Source: Govania unica (GTDB lineage Bacteria; Pseudomonadota; Alphaproteobacteria; Sphingomonadales; Govanellaceae). Taken from it: a DNA stretch of 64,000 nt. Position 1 is the stretch's first letter; every line of letters begins with the position of its first letter. Shown here piece after piece: positions 27,877-36,488 of this stretch. The stretch lies in contig NZ_JANWOI010000001.1 in assembly GCF_027920805.1 (NCBI RefSeq), forward strand, positions 558,001 to 622,000, in the 5' to 3' direction. The notes below the pieces were generated by a model. The model was not told the origin of the DNA. It did no database searches and saw nothing but the letters and a program-made list of their open reading frames with translations. Made by a program: the position numbers and the translations under genes.

Positions 27877-28486
27877 GGCTTGCGCTAGGGCTGGCTTTGC
27901 CGCGTAATGACGGTATCAGTCTGGTGGCGCGGGCCAGATCCTCGGGGCTGTTGATATTGAGGAAAGCATCTGGCTGGTCGTCGAAGCCCACGGCCTTGCC
28001 ACCGGTCCCCTGAATGAAATCGGCGAACCGTTCTCCGTCATAGTCTTTTAGCCGCAGGGCCGCACGGGCTGCGCCCTTCCGCGACCACAGGCAGATGACA
28101 GGATGCAGTTGTCCCTTGCCCACCGGAAACGCCGCGACGGCATCCTCAGCCGCAAGGCGGGCGACCAGATCATCGGGAAGGAACGGCACATCCACCGGCA
28201 CATGCAACAGATGCGTGGCGTCTTCATCCGGGGCAAACATCCGCAGCGCCGTTTCAAGCGCGCGGAATGGACCATCGAGCGCGGATGTGGGATCATCCGC
28301 CACAACCAGCCCCGAAAATCGTGACGGATCCCCATTGGCATTGATGATCATGCGCGTCACTTGCGGCCGGAGACGATCCTCCACATGACGGATCAGCGGG
28401 TAGCCCCCGAGCGTCACCAGCGCCTTGTCGACGCCCCCCATGCGGCGTCCCTGTCCGCCCGCGAAAATGATGGCGAGCACCTTCAT
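27857..28486 (-). CDS. mobA: Molybdenum cofactor guanylyltransferase
   Basis: 209 residues. The nucleotide-binding signature AGGQGRRMGGVDKAL (about 9-23) is typical of MobA, followed by VADDPTSALDGPFRALETAL and the metal-binding VPVDVPFLPDDLV. It links GMP to molybdopterin to form the bis-MGD type cofactor used by DMSO-reductase-family enzymes such as the oxidoreductase encoded upstream. Its ATG overlaps the stop of the nitroreductase gene (28483-28486). It is the last gene of the fdhD-oxidoreductase-nitroreductase-mobA run. The C-terminal end runs into a short repeat. Confidence 0.92.
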   Translation of the reverse strand: MKVLAIIFAGGQGRRMGGVDKALVTLGGYPLIRHVEDRLRPQVTRMIINANGDPSRFSGLVVADDPTSALDGPFRALETALRMFAPDEDATHLLHVPVDVPFLPDDLVARLAAEDAVAAFPVGKGQLHPVICLWSRKGAARAALRLKDYDGERFADFIQGTGGKAVGFDDQPDAFLNINSPEDLARATRLIPSLRGKASPSASPGSPRR

Positions 28487-29031
28487 TCGGGCCCGTTCCA
28501 GACCGACAGGTGATTGCCGAGGGGCGGGCGTGGTTTGGGTTTCACCGGCCCATCTACCGTGCCGACCGACAGGAACCCCATCAGTTCCTCGTTTCCCCTA
28601 AGCCCGAGCGCGGCGAGCAGACGCGGATCAGTACAGCGGGCCCCGGACAACATAATGGCTCCGAATCCCAGGATGTTTGCGGCCAGCAGCATTTGGGTTA
28701 TGGCGGCACCGACAGAGGCATATTGTTCGCGGACCGGTACCTTCGGGTTGTCGGGCTGCAGCCGCGCGACCACGGCGATGAGGCAGGGGGCGTTCAGGGC
28801 CTTGGCCCGGGCGCGTTCGGGCTCGTCGGAGGCGATGGCGGCAAAGATATCGGCGAGCGCGGCTCGTCGCTCATCGGGAATATGGATAAACCGCCACGGC
28901 CTCAAGCCGCCATGGTCAGGGGCGGTCAATCCGGCAGTGACGATCTTTTCAAGCTCGTCCGCCGTCGGTCCCGGGGCCAACAGTCTTTTCGCCGAGACTG
29001 AGGTGCGGTTCAGAATGTCAGCGAGCAACAT
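28483..29031 (-). CDS. Nitroreductase-family protein (YdjA-like)
   Basis: 182 residues from MLLADILNRTSVSAKRL at 29031, overlapping the end of the oxidoreductase gene by 14 bases. The FMN-binding blocks are RTSVSAKRL at the N-terminus, TAPDHGGLRPWRFIHI, SVGAAITQMLLAANILGFGAIML and FLSVGTVDGP. These small enzymes reduce nitro or related groups with NAD(P)H and FMN; the natural substrate is unknown. The position inside a molybdenum-enzyme operon is notable and is tied by overlaps on both sides, so co-expression is expected. Confidence 0.88.
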   Translation of the reverse strand: MLLADILNRTSVSAKRLLAPGPTADELEKIVTAGLTAPDHGGLRPWRFIHIPDERRAALADIFAAIASDEPERARAKALNAPCLIAVVARLQPDNPKVPVREQYASVGAAITQMLLAANILGFGAIMLSGARCTDPRLLAALGLRGNEELMGFLSVGTVDGPVKPKPRPPLGNHLSVWNGPE

Positions 29032-31297
29032 GGCGCATGACCCGCACCGGCACTGCCTTATAAGCCGGAGTGCCCGAGACGGCATCGCGGTTCTCAAGCG
29101 GGATCAGCGGATTGGCCTCAGGATAATAGGCCACACAGCAGCCGCGCGGCAGGTCATAGGGCACCACCACAAAGCCATCGGCGCGATAGATGGCGGGGTC
29201 GGCGCCGATGGTCTCCAATGAAATGCTGTCGCCGCCTTCAAGGCCAAGGGCCATAATATCCTCGGTGCTCATGAACACCACATCGCGACGGCCGAACACG
29301 CCGCGATAGCGATCATCATAGCCATAGATAGTGGTGTTGTACTGATCATGGGAGCGCACGGTGGTCAGCACCAGACCGTCTTTCGGGCTGTGGTTCGGGT
29401 TCGGCGCGATAAAGGGGAAGACCAGAAAATTGGCTTTGCCGTTCTGGGTTTTCCATTCCCGCTCGCGTGCTGTATTGCCAAGATAAAAACCGCCCGGCGT
29501 GCGGATTTTTTCATTGAAATTCGTGAACCCCGGAATGACCCGGGCGATCAGGTCGCGGATGCGGTCATAATCGGCTACAAGCCAGTCCCAGTCGATCTGC
29601 ACCGGGCTTTGGGTCTGGGCAAGCGTGGCCTTGGCGATCCCGGCGACGATGACCGGTTCGGATTTGAGGTTCGGAGACGCCGGTTTATTCATGCCGAGGG
29701 AGGCATGAACCATGGACATGGAATCCTCGACCGTGATCGACTGCGGCCCGCTCGCCTGGGCGTCGATCTCGGTGCGGCCGAGACAGGGCAGAATAAGCGC
29801 CTGTTTGCCATGCACCAGATGACTGCGATTGAGTTTGGTCGAAATCCACACCGTCAGATTCTGGCGGCGCATGGCGGCCCAGGTTTTGGCCGGATCGGAA
29901 CTGGCCATGGCTACATTGCCGCCAAGTCCGATGAAGACTTTTGACCGCCCGTCCAGCATGGCCTCGATGGCTTCGACAACCGTATGGCCATGATGGCGCG
30001 GCGGGGCAAAGCCGAATTCACGTTCGATGGCGTCCAGCAACCAGGGCGCGGGTTTTTCCCAGATGCCGACCGTGCGGTCGCCCTGCACGTTGGAATGACC
30101 ACGCAACGGGCAGATGCCGGCCCCCGGCCGTCCCACATTGCCCCGAAGCAGTAGCAGGTTCATCAATTGCTGCACGGTTTCGGTGGCGTTGTGATGCTGG
30201 GTGATGCCCATGCCGTAACAAAGAATGACTGATTTAGCGTCAGCGTAAAGGCGGGCGGCGCGGGTGATTTCAGCCCGCGGCAGGCCTGAAACCGCGACGA
30301 TCTCGTCCCAGTCGCTGCGCTCGATATCGGCCCGGAGCGCATCGAGCCCCGCCGTATGCGTGGTAATGAACTCATGATCGAGCGCGTCCCATTCGAACAG
30401 GCATTTCATCATGCCTTTCAAAAGGGCGATGTCGCCACCGATGCGCAGCTGGAAATAATCGGTGGCAAGCTGGGTCGACCCAAAGGTCGCCATGTCCTTG
30501 AGGCTTTTCGGGTCGGCAAAGCGTTCAAGCCCGCGCTCGCGGATAGGATTGAACACGGCGATACGCGCCCCGCGTTTGGCCACCTCACGCAGGGTACCAA
30601 GCATGCGCGGATGATTGGTGCCGGGGTTATGGCCAAAGCTCAGGATAAGGTCGGTTTCCTCGAAATCCTCCAGCAGCACGGTGCCCTTGCCGACGCCGAT
30701 GGATTTCGGCAGGCCGACACTCGACGGCTCGTGACACATGTTGGAGCAGTCGGGGAAATTATTGGTGCCATAGGCGCGGACAAACAGCTGATAAAGGAAC
30801 GCCGCCTCGTTGCTGGTGCGGCCGGAGGCATAGAACTCCGCCTCGTCCGGGCTTTGCAGCGCCGCGAGTTCCCGGGCGATCAGGGCAAAGGCCTCACCCC
30901 AGGCGATCGGCTGGTAGCGGTCGCTTGCGGCATCATAAACCAGGGGATCGGTCAGCCGCCCCTGATCCTCCAGCCAATGATCGGTCTGGGCCATCAGTTC
31001 GGGGATGGTGTAGCGGTCGAAAACGGTCTCATCAGCCCGCTTCGCAGTGGTTTCCCAGGCGATGGCCTTGGCCCCGTTCTCGCAATATTCAAAGGACGAA
31101 TGATGGTTCGGGTCGGGCCAGGCGCAGCCCGGGCAGTCAAACCCCTCAGGCTTGTTCATATCCAGCAGTGTGCGATTGCCCTTCACAAGCACATCCTGTT
31201 CATAAAGATGCCGGGTCACTGATTTGAGCGCATCCCAGCCGCCAGCGGGGCCCTTATAGGGATGAATGCCTTTGATGGTATCGCGGGGCTTGCTCAT
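29018..31297 (-). CDS. FdhF/YdeP-family molybdopterin oxidoreductase (formate-dehydrogenase-like)
   Basis: 759 residues from MSKPRDTIKG at 31297. The N-terminal part has a cysteine cluster FDCPGCAWPDPNH...YCENGAK, then the molybdopterin domains: NEAAFLYQLFVRAYGTNNFPDCSNMCHEPS, ILSFGHNPGTNHPRM, LCYGMGITQHHNATETVQQ, LRGNVGRPGAGICPLRGHSNVQGDRTVGI, and a C-terminal dinucleotide-binding domain (TTVRSHDQYNTTIYG). The family resembles the alpha subunit of formate dehydrogenases and includes acid-resistance protein YdeP; the reaction of most members is unproven. No TGA selenocysteine codon is seen. fdhD lies 7 bases upstream and mobA downstream, supplying the cofactor. Confidence 0.92.
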   Translation of the reverse strand: MSKPRDTIKGIHPYKGPAGGWDALKSVTRHLYEQDVLVKGNRTLLDMNKPEGFDCPGCAWPDPNHHSSFEYCENGAKAIAWETTAKRADETVFDRYTIPELMAQTDHWLEDQGRLTDPLVYDAASDRYQPIAWGEAFALIARELAALQSPDEAEFYASGRTSNEAAFLYQLFVRAYGTNNFPDCSNMCHEPSSVGLPKSIGVGKGTVLLEDFEETDLILSFGHNPGTNHPRMLGTLREVAKRGARIAVFNPIRERGLERFADPKSLKDMATFGSTQLATDYFQLRIGGDIALLKGMMKCLFEWDALDHEFITTHTAGLDALRADIERSDWDEIVAVSGLPRAEITRAARLYADAKSVILCYGMGITQHHNATETVQQLMNLLLLRGNVGRPGAGICPLRGHSNVQGDRTVGIWEKPAPWLLDAIEREFGFAPPRHHGHTVVEAIEAMLDGRSKVFIGLGGNVAMASSDPAKTWAAMRRQNLTVWISTKLNRSHLVHGKQALILPCLGRTEIDAQASGPQSITVEDSMSMVHASLGMNKPASPNLKSEPVIVAGIAKATLAQTQSPVQIDWDWLVADYDRIRDLIARVIPGFTNFNEKIRTPGGFYLGNTAREREWKTQNGKANFLVFPFIAPNPNHSPKDGLVLTTVRSHDQYNTTIYGYDDRYRGVFGRRDVVFMSTEDIMALGLEGGDSISLETIGADPAIYRADGFVVVPYDLPRGCCVAYYPEANPLIPLENRDAVSGTPAYKAVPVRVMRHVAR

Positions 31298-31304
31298 GGC
31301 GGGC

Positions 31305-32129
31305 TCACTTCTCAGGACTTGTAAACAGGATATGGCTGTCAGCGCGGGCGACGGCCACAAGGGTCAACCCCACTTCGCGAGCGAGCGTGAGGGCCAGTGC
31401 CGTCGGCGCCGAAACGGCCACGAGTGTGCCCACATCGGCTTTTGCCGCCTTCTGCGCCATTTCATAACTGCAACGGCTGGTGATCAGCAGAAAACCGTCA
31501 TGACGATCAAGCTGCGTGCGCAGCAAATGGCCGATCAGCTTGTCGAGCGCGTTATGCCGGCCCACATCCTCGCGCACGGCCTGAATGCGGCCGTCACGGG
31601 CCACCCAGGCGGCGGCATGGACGGCGCGGGTCTCGCGGTTGAGCGGCTGATGATCGGCAAGCGCCTGCACGGCGGCCTGAATGGCGGCGGCGTCGATGGC
31701 TGGTTGCGGGGTGACGTCGGCCGTGCAGCGCATGGCGTCCTCTAAGCTGCGGACGCCACAAAGGCCACAGCCGCTGCGCCCGCTGAGAGCGCGGGTGGAG
31801 GCTTCGGCTTCGATCATGGGAGCCAGGATATCGATCACACTGCCCAAGGCCTCGTGACGGAGGGTGAGGCTCAGGATATCAGCCGGATCCTCGATCAATC
31901 CTTCGGTGAAGGCGAAGCCGGTGGCGAAATCTTCGAAATCGGTGGGGCTTGCCATCATCACCGCTTGGGATAGCCCGTTCAGCCGGATTTCCACCGCCCG
32001 TTCCTCGGCCACGGCTTGGGCGAGGAGTGGTGTTGTCTGCCCCGCTGCATCCCGCCGCTCGCCGCGAAACCGGCGGCTTGTGGCCGGGGCGTCTGCGGTT
32101 TGTGAAATCTCGGGCTGTAGGCGGCGCAT
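31305..32129 (-). CDS. fdhD: Formate dehydrogenase accessory sulfurtransferase
   Basis: 274 residues. FdhD features: VEIRLNGLSQAVMMASPTDFEDFATGF, the sulfur-carrying cysteine pair in SGCGLCGV, VREDVGRHNALDKLIG and FLLITSRCSYEMAQKAA. FdhD passes sulfur to the molybdenum cofactor before its insertion into formate dehydrogenases. It is the first gene of the operon that continues with the FdhF/YdeP-type oxidoreductase. Confidence 0.94.
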   Translation of the reverse strand: MRRLQPEISQTADAPATSRRFRGERRDAAGQTTPLLAQAVAEERAVEIRLNGLSQAVMMASPTDFEDFATGFAFTEGLIEDPADILSLTLRHEALGSVIDILAPMIEAEASTRALSGRSGCGLCGVRSLEDAMRCTADVTPQPAIDAAAIQAAVQALADHQPLNRETRAVHAAAWVARDGRIQAVREDVGRHNALDKLIGHLLRTQLDRHDGFLLITSRCSYEMAQKAAKADVGTLVAVSAPTALALTLAREVGLTLVAVARADSHILFTSPEK

Positions 32130-32323
32130 TGGTGGGCGATCCTTGTGTCGTTGCTCTTTGGCTGATCTTGGGTCAAACTTCCGACCTCGTCCAGCAATCT
32201 ATAGCTTCATCGGGCAAGGGAGCTGCCTGATAAATAGCTGCGCTTCATACTTTATAATTATTTTAATTTATGATATAGTGCCTTCATATAAAATGATAAT
32301 TCTAATAAAATCAGGAGTATGAG

Positions 32324-32791
32324 ATGGAAATCAATATCGGTATTTCAACCGCAGCGCGCAAAAAAATCGCTGATGGCCTGTCGGAACTGTTGGCGGACAC
32401 CTATACCTTGTATCTCAAGACCCATCAGTATCACTGGAACGTGACGGGGCCGCATTTCAACACCCTGCACGCCATGTTCGAAACCCAATATAGCGAGCTG
32501 GCGCTGGCGGTGGATGCCATCGCGGAACGGATCAGGGCGCTCGGCTTTCCGGCCCCCGGCAGTTATAGCGCCTACAACAAGCTGACCTCGATCAAGGAAC
32601 TGGATGAAGTGCCGGAAGCCATGGCGATGGTGCGCGATCTTGTACTTGCTCATGAGGTCGTCTGCCGCACCGCCCGGTCGATTCTGCCGGCCACGGAGGA
32701 GGGCCATGACGAAGTGACCGCCGATCTGATCACCCAGCGTCTCGAGATTCATGAAAAGACCGCCTGGATGCTGAGGAGCATGGCGGCCTAA
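32324..32791 (+). CDS. dps: Dps-family ferritin-like DNA-protection protein
   Basis: 155 residues, the usual Dps length. The ferroxidase-site residues are visible in [26 protein letters not shown] (His and downstream Asp/Glu in [12 protein letters not shown]). Dps dodecamers oxidise and store iron and protect DNA in starvation and oxidative stress. The AT-rich 5' region (about 32230-32310), unlike the rest of the area, contains TATAAT (32253-32258) and TATAGT (32274-32279), possible -10 elements, and an AGGAG site before the ATG. Confidence 0.93.
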   Translation: MEINIGISTAARKKIADGLSELLADTYTLYLKTHQYHWNVTGPHFNTLHAMFETQYSELALAVDAIAERIRALGFPAPGSYSAYNKLTSIKELDEVPEAMAMVRDLVLAHEVVCRTARSILPATEEGHDEVTADLITQRLEIHEKTAWMLRSMAA

Positions 32792-32806
32792 AGACTGATC
32801 GCAAAG

Positions 32807-32832
32807 AAAAAGCCGCCTCTGGGCGGCTTTTT
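32807..32832. terminator. Intrinsic terminator between dps and the 32839 gene
   Basis: AAAAAGCCGCC (32807-32817) pairs with GGCGGCTTTTT (32822-32832). With A- and T-runs on either side it can end transcription from both convergent genes. Confidence 0.88.
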
Positions 32833-32838
32833 CTATGT

Positions 32839-33915
32839 CTAGGTTGGGTCTTTGGCTGAGTGCTCCAAGAATTTCGGCAATGGCTCATTCGGCAGACAGC
32901 GTCTCCACATAATTTTAAACAGGTCCCAGTAAAGTTGTTTTTTATTTTCGCTATGTCTGCAATCTAATAAAGCCTGCACCCAAGCTATAATAACGGGCAA
33001 AGAAGGCGGGTTTTTGCTAAGGCAAACGATATCGAAAGGCATCAATTCATAGAAGTCCATTTTGTTTTCGAGAGTGATAAGCTCGTGAAGATGGCCCGTT
33101 TCTATGGCATGGCGGATTAATTTCTGGAAAAGGCCAAGTTGTCCTGATGAGCGCTTTGTCAGACGTTCTATAAAGTTCGTGATCTGATCACAGAGTAATG
33201 TGATGTCTTCACTCTGACTGTTATACTTGTAATTCAATATTCTCCCCTGCATGAGATAGAGTAATGGGGAGATATCTTGAATATGGGGAGCGAGATATCC
33301 TAGATTCTCATCAAACAATGTTAGCATGTCGTGAATAGCTTGAAGGTAGGCCGGCATAACTTCAGGCGGTGTCGGGGCAATGCGACAAAGCGCAAGATGC
33401 GCGAAATATAAATATGGTAAAACGCCAATACGGCAAAGCCGCGTCACTGATTCCCAGGCCAGATTACTAATGGCAATGGTGCAGATGTCGACAAAATGTG
33501 TATTGATGCCAAAATCCGTTATCGCACCATAAAAAATCAGTTCCTGGGCGATTTTTTGCCGTAGTTCATTTTCCACGTTCTCTTTCGTCGGACTCGAAAT
33601 GACGAAATAAAGAAGTGAGTTTTCCAGAAACTTATGAAGTTCACTTATCTTTTCTTCATCGTGGGTAGTGGGCGACGTTTCGAGCTTGGTTCCCTCATGT
33701 GTGAGATTCGGGCAGGCGCCATGTTTCAGCAGGAGATGGACGGCAGGTTGCTTGAACTGTTTGACCGCGTGAACAAGCGCCTTGTTGAGGATGTCGTCAT
33801 ATTGCAAAGGAACTCTCTCGGAGGCTGAGATGATAAGGCTGTCGAGGTTTGCATTATCTTGTTCGATTGCGGTGTAGATGGTCCTTAGATAGCTGTCTAA
33901 ATCAAACGATTCCAT
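32839..33915 (-). CDS. Hypothetical ankyrin-like helical protein, AT-rich orphan family (copy 2)
   Basis: 358 residues, not recognised. Start MESFDLDSYL at 33915 has AAGGAGAG 6 bases upstream. Residues about 42-75 (LVHAVKQFKQPAVHLLLKHG, then ACPN) fit an ankyrin repeat, and QELIFYGAITDFG may be a second, degenerate one. The rest is helical without membrane segments. The C-terminal third is homologous to the 26728-27690 protein (PFDIVCLSKNPPSL, IIAWVQALLDC, MWRRCLPNE). Base composition is richer in A+T than the flanking dps and lysR genes. The bases before the start resemble those before the 27690 gene (CCTGG, GCGT.TTAT and AAGGAGA in the same order). Ankyrin repeats bind proteins; the partner is unknown. 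Confidence 0.75.
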   Translation of the reverse strand: MESFDLDSYLRTIYTAIEQDNANLDSLIISASERVPLQYDDILNKALVHAVKQFKQPAVHLLLKHGACPNLTHEGTKLETSPTTHDEEKISELHKFLENSLLYFVISSPTKENVENELRQKIAQELIFYGAITDFGINTHFVDICTIAISNLAWESVTRLCRIGVLPYLYFAHLALCRIAPTPPEVMPAYLQAIHDMLTLFDENLGYLAPHIQDISPLLYLMQGRILNYKYNSQSEDITLLCDQITNFIERLTKRSSGQLGLFQKLIRHAIETGHLHELITLENKMDFYELMPFDIVCLSKNPPSLPVIIAWVQALLDCRHSENKKQLYWDLFKIMWRRCLPNEPLPKFLEHSAKDPT

Positions 33916-34410
33916 ATGGCGCTCTCCTTGTTGCCTATAAGACGCAGGCCAGGGAGGTATGTGATTGGCGTTCAGAAAAATGTCTAAAACCTTACTGGTT
34001 CGGTAAGGTTGATGAGCTGTTCTTCAGGGATATTCAGGAATGTTAATATTTTTCAATGAGATGAAATTGATGGTTTTCCTCTATTCTTACAGGCATGCAA
34101 TTTTGGAGGGGCAAGGTTAACTTTTTGCAATGCAAAATAAGGATTTGCGGCGAGCAAAAAGGCAAAAAAAATCCGGGCCACTAGGGCCCGGAAGTAAAAT
34201 AGGGAGGCTTCATGTCTGAGAGACAATGAAACGGCGGCCCCTCAATCGGGGAGGAGGGAAGGGGCCGCGCCTATCGAAACACTTGGGAAGTTGTTTCGAA
34301 GGAGATATTGCGATGCAACATCTACGAGCATATGTAGGCCGTCCCGGTCTGCGGGTCTACCTCTAATTTCGCAGCTCAGCCATGCGCTGGTCGCATGGCT
34401 CGTGAAAAAC
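33916..34410. other. Structured, AT-rich intergenic region with several hairpins
   Basis: No ordinary gene is seen in 495 bases. Structures present: a hairpin ACCTTAC/GTAAGGT near 33991-34013, facing the 33915 gene with a short T-run on the minus strand (possible attenuator); a strong minus-strand terminator at 34164-34192; a GCGGCCCC/GGGGCCGC stem (34234-34241 with 34261-34268); a CGAAACACTT/AAGTTGTTTCG hairpin (34275-34299); and AGCCATGCG/CGCATGGCT (34378-34400). Between the last two lies a 17-codon plus-strand ORF (34313-34366, MQHLRAYVGRPGLRVYL) behind a good GAAGGAGA site. Confidence 0.5.
34164..34192 (-). terminator. Strong intrinsic terminator, minus strand
   Basis: TCCGGGCC (34172-34179) pairs with GGCCCGGA (34185-34192), followed on the minus strand by eight T. 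It ends the lysR transcript about 220 bases after the lysR stop, or a small RNA made from 34193-34410. Confidence 0.8.
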
Positions 34411-35298
34411 TCAGAATCGGCTATCGGCAATCTTTTTTAGAAGATAGTCACGAAAAGCCACGATGCGTTTCGAGCTGCGTTCGTTCTCATGATAAACAAG
34501 ATAGGCGCGGAATGAGGGGCTGGTGACATCATCGAGCACCCGCACCACATTGCTTGACCCGCGCACCAGATATTCCGGCAGGGCGGCAAGTCCAATTCCG
34601 GCCCGCACGGCTTGCAACGCGCCGTTGATGTTGTTGATGCGCAGAACCGGGTGGCGTGCCGGACCGTTACGGCCGACCTGCAACAGCCAGTTGATATCGC
34701 GAATGGGCGCAGTGCTCGAGATGCCGTAAGTGATCAGGTTATGGCTGTCGAGGTCATCAACCGTCTTTGGCGTGCCGCGCCGGGCCAGATAGTCGGCCGA
34801 GCCATAGATGCATTGGCGGGTGCTGGTCAGGGGCCGCTGGATGAGATCCGCATGTTCCGGCGGATGAAACAGGATGGCAATGTCGGCCTCGCGGGTGGTG
34901 AGGTCGAGATCCTGGTCCGACAGCAACAGCTGGACGTCGATTTCCGGGTAGAGTTCCAGGAATTCGCGGATGTTATGGGTCAGCCAGGTGGAGCCGAAAC
35001 TGAGGGTGGTGGTGATCTTCAGCTCCCCTTGCGGGGTTTCGAGCCCTTCCTGAAGGTTTTTTTCGGTGCGGCGGATGCGGGTGGTCACGTCCTCGGCGGT
35101 CTGAAACAGCAGCTCGCCTTCCTGGGTCAGGGTCAGGCCGCGGGCGTGGCGATGAAACAGCGCCACATTGAGTTCGTCCTCAAGCGCCCGGATCTGACGG
35201 CTGACGGCGGATTGGCTGAGGTTCAGACGATCTCCGGCATGGGTGAAACTGCCGGTTTCCGCGACAGTATGAAATATACGCAACTTATCCCAGTCCAT
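34411..35298 (-). CDS. LysR-family transcriptional regulator
   Basis: 295 residues from MDWDKLRIFHTV at 35298 (GAGAGG just upstream; the frame open to 35370 is not needed). The winged helix-turn-helix is at about 1-60 (FHTVAETGSFTHAGDRLNLSQSAVSRQI), with an effector-binding LysR-substrate domain from about 90. The close match of the helix region to regulators beginning DWDKLRIF places it in a group widespread in alphaproteobacteria. No obvious divergent target gene: the neighbour trxB is on the same strand upstream. Effector unknown. Confidence 0.88.
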   Translation of the reverse strand: MDWDKLRIFHTVAETGSFTHAGDRLNLSQSAVSRQIRALEDELNVALFHRHARGLTLTQEGELLFQTAEDVTTRIRRTEKNLQEGLETPQGELKITTTLSFGSTWLTHNIREFLELYPEIDVQLLLSDQDLDLTTREADIAILFHPPEHADLIQRPLTSTRQCIYGSADYLARRGTPKTVDDLDSHNLITYGISSTAPIRDINWLLQVGRNGPARHPVLRINNINGALQAVRAGIGLAALPEYLVRGSSNVVRVLDDVTSPSFRAYLVYHENERSSKRIVAFRDYLLKKIADSRF

Positions 35299-35351
35299 TG
35301 ACGCCTCTCGATCCGGATCGGCGCTCTGCCGCGTGGTCCATGACCTAAAAT

Positions 35352-35385
35352 AGCTTTCCCTCTCCCGCAAGGGGAGAGGGAAAGC
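35352..35385 (-). terminator. Long hairpin between trxB and lysR
   Basis: GCTTTCCCTCTCCC pairs with GGGGAGAGGGAAAGC around a GCAA loop (15-bp-class stem), placed 33 bases after the trxB stop. The T-tract is weak (CTATTTTAGG on the minus strand), so it may also act as a stability element. Confidence 0.65.
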
Positions 35386-35418
35386 GTGTTTTCGGAAAAA
35401 TTTCAGGCGCTTCCGCGA

Positions 35419-36387
35419 TTATTCCGCGGCTTGGGCTTGATCGCTTTCCCATTTGGCGATGGTGCGTTCGGCTTCAAGGGCGGCCATGCAGCCGGTTCCG
35501 GCGGCGGTTACGGCCTGCCGGAAGATCTTGTCCTTGACGTCGCCGGCGGCATAGACGCCTTCGATATTGGTCGCGGTGCTGTCCGGCGCGGTTATGATAT
35601 AGCCCTCATCGTCCATCTCGACCTGGCCCTTGAAAAGGGCGGTGGCCGGGGTGTGGCCGATGGCGACAAACACGCCGTCAGTCTTGAGAAATTCGATCGC
35701 GCCGGTCTTCAGATTTTTGATATGGACGCCGGTCACGCTTTTATGCGGTTCGGTGTCGCCGGTGATTTCCTCAATGGCCGAATCCCAGATGACTGAGATT
35801 TTCGGGTTCTTGAACATGCGGTCCTGGGCGATCTTCTCGGCCCGCAAGCTGTCGCGGCGATGAATAAGGGTCACTTTGCTGGCGAAATTGGTCAGGAAGA
35901 TTGCTTCCTCAACGGCGCTGTTGCCGCCGCCGACCACGACCACTTCCTTGCCACGATAGAAAAAGCCGTCACAGGTGGCGCAAGCCGAGACGCCGAAGCC
36001 CTGGAACAGGTTTTCGCTTTCGATGCCGAGCCAGCGGGCCTGAGCGCCCGTGGAGATGACCACGGTTTCAGCCACATAAGTCGTGCCGCTGTCGCCTTTG
36101 GCGGTGAACGGACGCTTGGAGAAATCAACTTCAACGATCATGTCGTTGATGAGCTCGGTGCCCACATGTTCGGCCTGCGCCGCCATCTGTTCCATGAGCC
36201 AGGGGCCCTGAATGGGATCGGCGAAACCCGGGTAGTTTTCAACATCGGTGGTGATGGTGAGCTGTCCGCCCGGCTGCATGCCCTGAACGAGGATGGGCTT
36301 CAGATTGGCGCGGGCGGCATAGATTGCAGCCGTATAGCCGGCGGGGCCAGACCCGATGATGAGCACTTTGGAGTGTTTCGTCGTCAT
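35419..36387 (-). CDS. trxB: Thioredoxin reductase
   Basis: 322 residues from MTTKHSKVLIIGSGPAGY at 36387. FAD-binding GSGPAG at the N-terminus, redox-active CATC (in SACATCDGFFYRG), NADPH-binding VVGGGNSAVEEA and the C-terminal FAD motif GVYAAGDVKD. It reduces thioredoxin with NADPH. A peroxiredoxin gene lies about 100 bases upstream on the same strand, a sensible peroxide-defence pair. Confidence 0.95.
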   Translation of the reverse strand: MTTKHSKVLIIGSGPAGYTAAIYAARANLKPILVQGMQPGGQLTITTDVENYPGFADPIQGPWLMEQMAAQAEHVGTELINDMIVEVDFSKRPFTAKGDSGTTYVAETVVISTGAQARWLGIESENLFQGFGVSACATCDGFFYRGKEVVVVGGGNSAVEEAIFLTNFASKVTLIHRRDSLRAEKIAQDRMFKNPKISVIWDSAIEEITGDTEPHKSVTGVHIKNLKTGAIEFLKTDGVFVAIGHTPATALFKGQVEMDDEGYIITAPDSTATNIEGVYAAGDVKDKIFRQAVTAAGTGCMAALEAERTIAKWESDQAQAAE

Positions 36388-36488
36388 GAACCAGAGTCCT
36401 TGAGAGTGTGGAGTATTGCCGGATTTAAGGCCTGATTTGGGTTTGGATCGCGGAGGCTGCAAGGCCCCCGCGATCAAAACCTTGCAAA

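Noticed and set aside
29018-31297. Selenocysteine-containing formate dehydrogenase
   Set aside because: The frame has no internal TGA and no SECIS-like hairpin was found at the expected active-site region; the protein fits the YdeP-like group instead.
32220-32323. Fur or Irr box before dps
   Set aside because: AT-rich sequence gives several weak matches, but none has the required symmetric pattern with few mismatches.
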